Positions 7,477 to 9,071 of a stretch of DNA of 9,071 nt are shown piece after piece. The stretch covers positions 1 through 9,071 of the forward strand of contig CBEVZC010000122.1 in NCBI GenBank assembly GCA_965554225.1. Direction: 5' to 3'. The notes beneath the pieces were generated by a model. It had not been told where the DNA came from, ran no database searches, and was given only the letters and a program-made list of their open reading frames with translations. The position numbers and the translations under genes are program-made. This DNA is from BMS3ABIN04 sp965554225. Lineage in GTDB: Bacteria; Bacteroidota; Ignavibacteria; Ignavibacteriales; Melioribacteraceae. Within the stretch, counting starts at the first letter, position 1. Each line of letters begins with the position of its first letter.

Positions 7477-8848
7477 TAACAAACAGATTTTTTATTGGCT
7501 TTAATTTAAGTTCGGTTTCCTCGAATTCTGCATCAGGGTCTGAACCTTCAACAATTCCACAGCCTGCATATCCATATACTTTTTTGTTTTTTAGCAAAGC
7601 AGAGCGGATGGCAACGGCAAATTCCGCTTTGTTTTCCAAAGAAAACCAACCGATAATTCCTGCGTATAAACCGCGGTCGTGTTCTTCCATTTGAGTGATT
7701 GATTGAAGTGCGTTTATCCATGGTGCACCGCAAATTGCGGGAGTAGGATGTAAATTTTTTAGAATGGAAAAAAGTTTTAACTCTTTACTTAATTTTGCTC
7801 TGATAGGTGTCCACAAATGTTGAATGTTTGGTAATTTTCTAATTATCGGCTTTTCGTTAAATTCTATATTATTAGAAATCTTTGAAAGGGAGCCGGTAAT
7901 AAATTGTACAACTGCATCTTGCTCATTAAGGTTTTTTCCGCTAGAGAGCAGTTCTCTTTCCAGCTTAAGGTCTTCTTCATGATTTTGACCTCTGGAAATT
8001 GAACCGGCCAAGGCGTCGGTTTCTATCCAACCGTCTTGAATTTTTGCTAATTTTTCCGGGGACGCGCCGAAAAATACAGAGTTATTTCTATGAAAGGCAA
8101 AAACGTAACATTTAGGATAACGGTCACTCAATTTTTGTATCAAGGAAGAAATATCCGGTGTATCCGAAAGGTCCCATTCAACTTCTCGGGACAAAACGAT
8201 CTTTTGAATTGTTCCTTCATGAATCCTTTTAAGAGCATTTAATACTTTATCGTTCCAACCGTTATGAGCAATTGTAGAAGTGATTTGTATATTCTCCTGT
8301 TCAACAGGAGCTGAATTCCTAATTAGTAAATTAATAATATCAAGAATCTCATTTTCCAAAGTAAGATTATTAAAAGTAGATGCTCTGAAATTTATAATTA
8401 AAAAATAATCCGATCTATTTTTATAGAATAAGAACTTTGGAAGCATCCAGTCCGAATCATTAAAATCACTCCATACATTTCCTTGTTCATTGGGAACAAA
8501 CTTCATACCGCCTAAAAACATCGGAGGAAATTTTAATCCCGCTTCATGCCAATTATTTTCAAAATTTTCCTCGATCTGCAGAATTTTACTATCTGTTTTT
8601 TCTATTCTATTTAGACCGTTTATTTTTATATCAAAAACAGATTTGATACCAAGCATAGATAAGTTGTTATCTGAAACGGACCAATAGAAGTAATCTTCCG
8701 AATTAAATTTATTTAACAGGAATGGAAAATTGATGTTTTTTATTCTATACGCAAAACTTCTATACCCGGAAGCATTCTCTTCATAATTAGTCCGGTTTTT
8801 AAAAGAATCGTTGAATAAGCGAAATTTTCTTAATAAATCTTTCAACAC
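7454..8848 (-). CDS. menF: Isochorismate synthase MenF
   Basis: This is a chorismate-utilising (MST family) enzyme of 464 residues that converts chorismate to isochorismate and opens the pathway. The catalytic domain fills the C-terminal half: QKIVLSRE with general-base Lys216, GASPEKL with general-acid Glu265, LAGS (280-283), SSGKNLNEQD with metal ligand Glu309, LHPTPAICGAP (366-376), the DRGLYAGIIGWF segment, and AEFEET with metal ligand Glu441. The spacing of these residues matches E. coli MenF/EntC as I recall them. The N-terminal 180 residues are divergent, as usual. There is no ATG: an in-frame TAA lies at 8855-8857, so the start must be GTG 8846-8848 or the adjacent TTG 8843-8845. It is the first gene of the operon and sits just behind a promoter-like sequence. 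A siderophore-type isochorismate synthase is excluded by context. Confidence 0.95.
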   Translation of the reverse strand: MLKDLLRKFRLFNDSFKNRTNYEENASGYRSFAYRIKNINFPFLLNKFNSEDYFYWSVSDNNLSMLGIKSVFDIKINGLNRIEKTDSKILQIEENFENNWHEAGLKFPPMFLGGMKFVPNEQGNVWSDFNDSDWMLPKFLFYKNRSDYFLIINFRASTFNNLTLENEILDIINLLIRNSAPVEQENIQITSTIAHNGWNDKVLNALKRIHEGTIQKIVLSREVEWDLSDTPDISSLIQKLSDRYPKCYVFAFHRNNSVFFGASPEKLAKIQDGWIETDALAGSISRGQNHEEDLKLERELLSSGKNLNEQDAVVQFITGSLSKISNNIEFNEKPIIRKLPNIQHLWTPIRAKLSKELKLFSILKNLHPTPAICGAPWINALQSITQMEEHDRGLYAGIIGWFSLENKAEFAVAIRSALLKNKKVYGYAGCGIVEGSDPDAEFEETELKLKPIKNLFVNEEKCQS

Positions 8849-8870
8849 AAATACTTAAAAATAAAATATA

Positions 8871-8898
8871 AATATAATGTTTCTACTTGAAGTTTCAA
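8871..8898 (-). promoter_or_regulatory. Candidate sigma70-like promoter of the men operon
   Basis: On the minus strand TTGAAA (8893-8898) and TATATT (8871-8876) are separated by 16 bases. Initiation would fall near 8864, leaving a leader of about 16 nt before the menF GTG. It is the only hexamer pair with near-consensus quality and suitable spacing that I found in this divergent region. The surroundings are very AT-rich, so chance matches are easy, and Bacteroidota-type sigma factors may use other motifs. Confidence 0.5.
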
Positions 8899-8926
8899 AT
8901 TTTATGATATAAATTTAACTTAAAGT
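8885..8926. promoter_or_regulatory. Pair of ACTTNAAGT palindromes, candidate operators
   Basis: Two perfect odd palindromes, ACTTGAAGT (8885-8893) and ACTTAAAGT (8918-8926, extendable to 11 bases as AACTTAAAGTT), are 33 bp apart, close to three helical turns. A partial copy, ACTTAAAAA, lies at 8853-8861, 32 bp before the first. The first palindrome sits between and partly over the proposed -35 and -10 of menF, where a repressor would block RNA polymerase. Binding by a dimeric regulator is inference; no regulator gene is in the window. Confidence 0.35.
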
Positions 8927-8949
8927 TTTTATTTTACTATTCCGTAATA

Positions 8950-9071
8950 TTGAATAATAAAACAGTACATATAAATAACAAACAATTTACTTATTCAATA
9001 AGAAAAAGTAATAGAGTAAAATATATTAGAGTTCGAATTAATATTGACGGTGGGATTGAACTTGTAGTTCC
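8950..9071 (+). CDS. YgjP-like (DUF45) metallopeptidase, N-terminal fragment cut by window edge
   Basis: An open frame begins here and runs off the right edge; about 40 residues are visible. The segment RKSNRVKYIRVRINIDGGIE followed by LVV closely resembles the N-terminus of YgjP/DUF45 proteins, which typically have an R-S-K/N-R-x-x-x-I-R-x-R-V/I-x-x-D-G-G-I/V pattern before a zinc-binding HExxH that would lie beyond this window. The function of the family is poorly known; it is related to SprT-like and WLM metallopeptidases. There is no ATG in this frame downstream of the in-frame TGA at 8905-8907, so the proposed start is TTG 8950-8952, by analogy with the usual N-terminal length. No Shine-Dalgarno is seen. 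It is divergent from menF across about 100 bp. The catalytic part cannot be assessed here. Confidence 0.7.
   Translation, partial: MNNKTVHINNKQFTYSIRKSNRVKYIRVRINIDGGIELVV

Noticed and set aside
7480..7482. TTG as the start of menD, giving two more residues
   Set aside because: The ATG two codons downstream gives a normal MenD N-terminus and is the stronger initiation codon; no Shine-Dalgarno favours the TTG.
8007..8024. MenF has TDALAGS where E. coli MenF may have a Glu before ALAG; possible loss of the general acid
   Set aside because: Spacing from the base Lys216 shows that the catalytic Glu is in GASPEKL (Glu265), which is present, so no catalytic residue is missing.
8887..8913. Plus-strand promoter TTGAAG...TATAAA for the YgjP-like gene
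   Set aside because: The spacer is only 15 bases and the hexamers are part of the palindrome and general AT-richness; not good enough to call.

Overview
This window is an AT-rich bacterial segment. Its core is a complete classical (o-succinylbenzoate) menaquinone biosynthesis operon on the minus strand, read from right to left: menF, menD, menH, menB, menA, menC, menE (about 8848 down to 490). Every protein is full length and carries the expected catalytic motifs. Together they take chorismate to demethylmenaquinone, except for hydrolysis of DHNA-CoA. A plus-strand hotdog-fold thioesterase (54-461), converging tail-to-tail on menE, is the obvious candidate for that step (MenI role, inferred). 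The final C-methyltransferase (MenG/UbiE) and the polyprenyl diphosphate synthase are not in the window.

Layout: 1-53 is a short leader before the thioesterase. At 462-489 the two convergent genes are separated by only 28 bases. From 490 to 8848 the men genes are tightly packed. Overlaps are 23 bp (menF/menD), 20 bp (menD/menH), 4 bp (menA/menC) and 38 bp (menC/menE). The only spacers are 92 bp before menB and 54 bp before menA. At 8849-8949 is a divergent intergenic region with a sigma70-like promoter for menF and a set of ACTTNAAGT palindromes that look like operators. From 8950 to the right edge is the start of a YgjP-like (DUF45) metallopeptidase gene on the plus strand.

Organism (inference): low G+C, most starts without a Shine-Dalgarno sequence, some GTG/TTG starts, and a fused men operon that includes menA fit the Bacteroidota/Chlorobiota/Ignavibacteriota group. 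An AT-rich Ignavibacteria-like genome is my best guess, but the window has no rRNA or other taxonomic marker to settle it.

I found no undescribed enzyme system; the gene content is core metabolism. The parts worth a second look are regulatory: the repeated palindromes over the operon promoter, a hairpin touching the menA start codon, a set of separate expression signals at menB, and the thioesterase that may complete the pathway.
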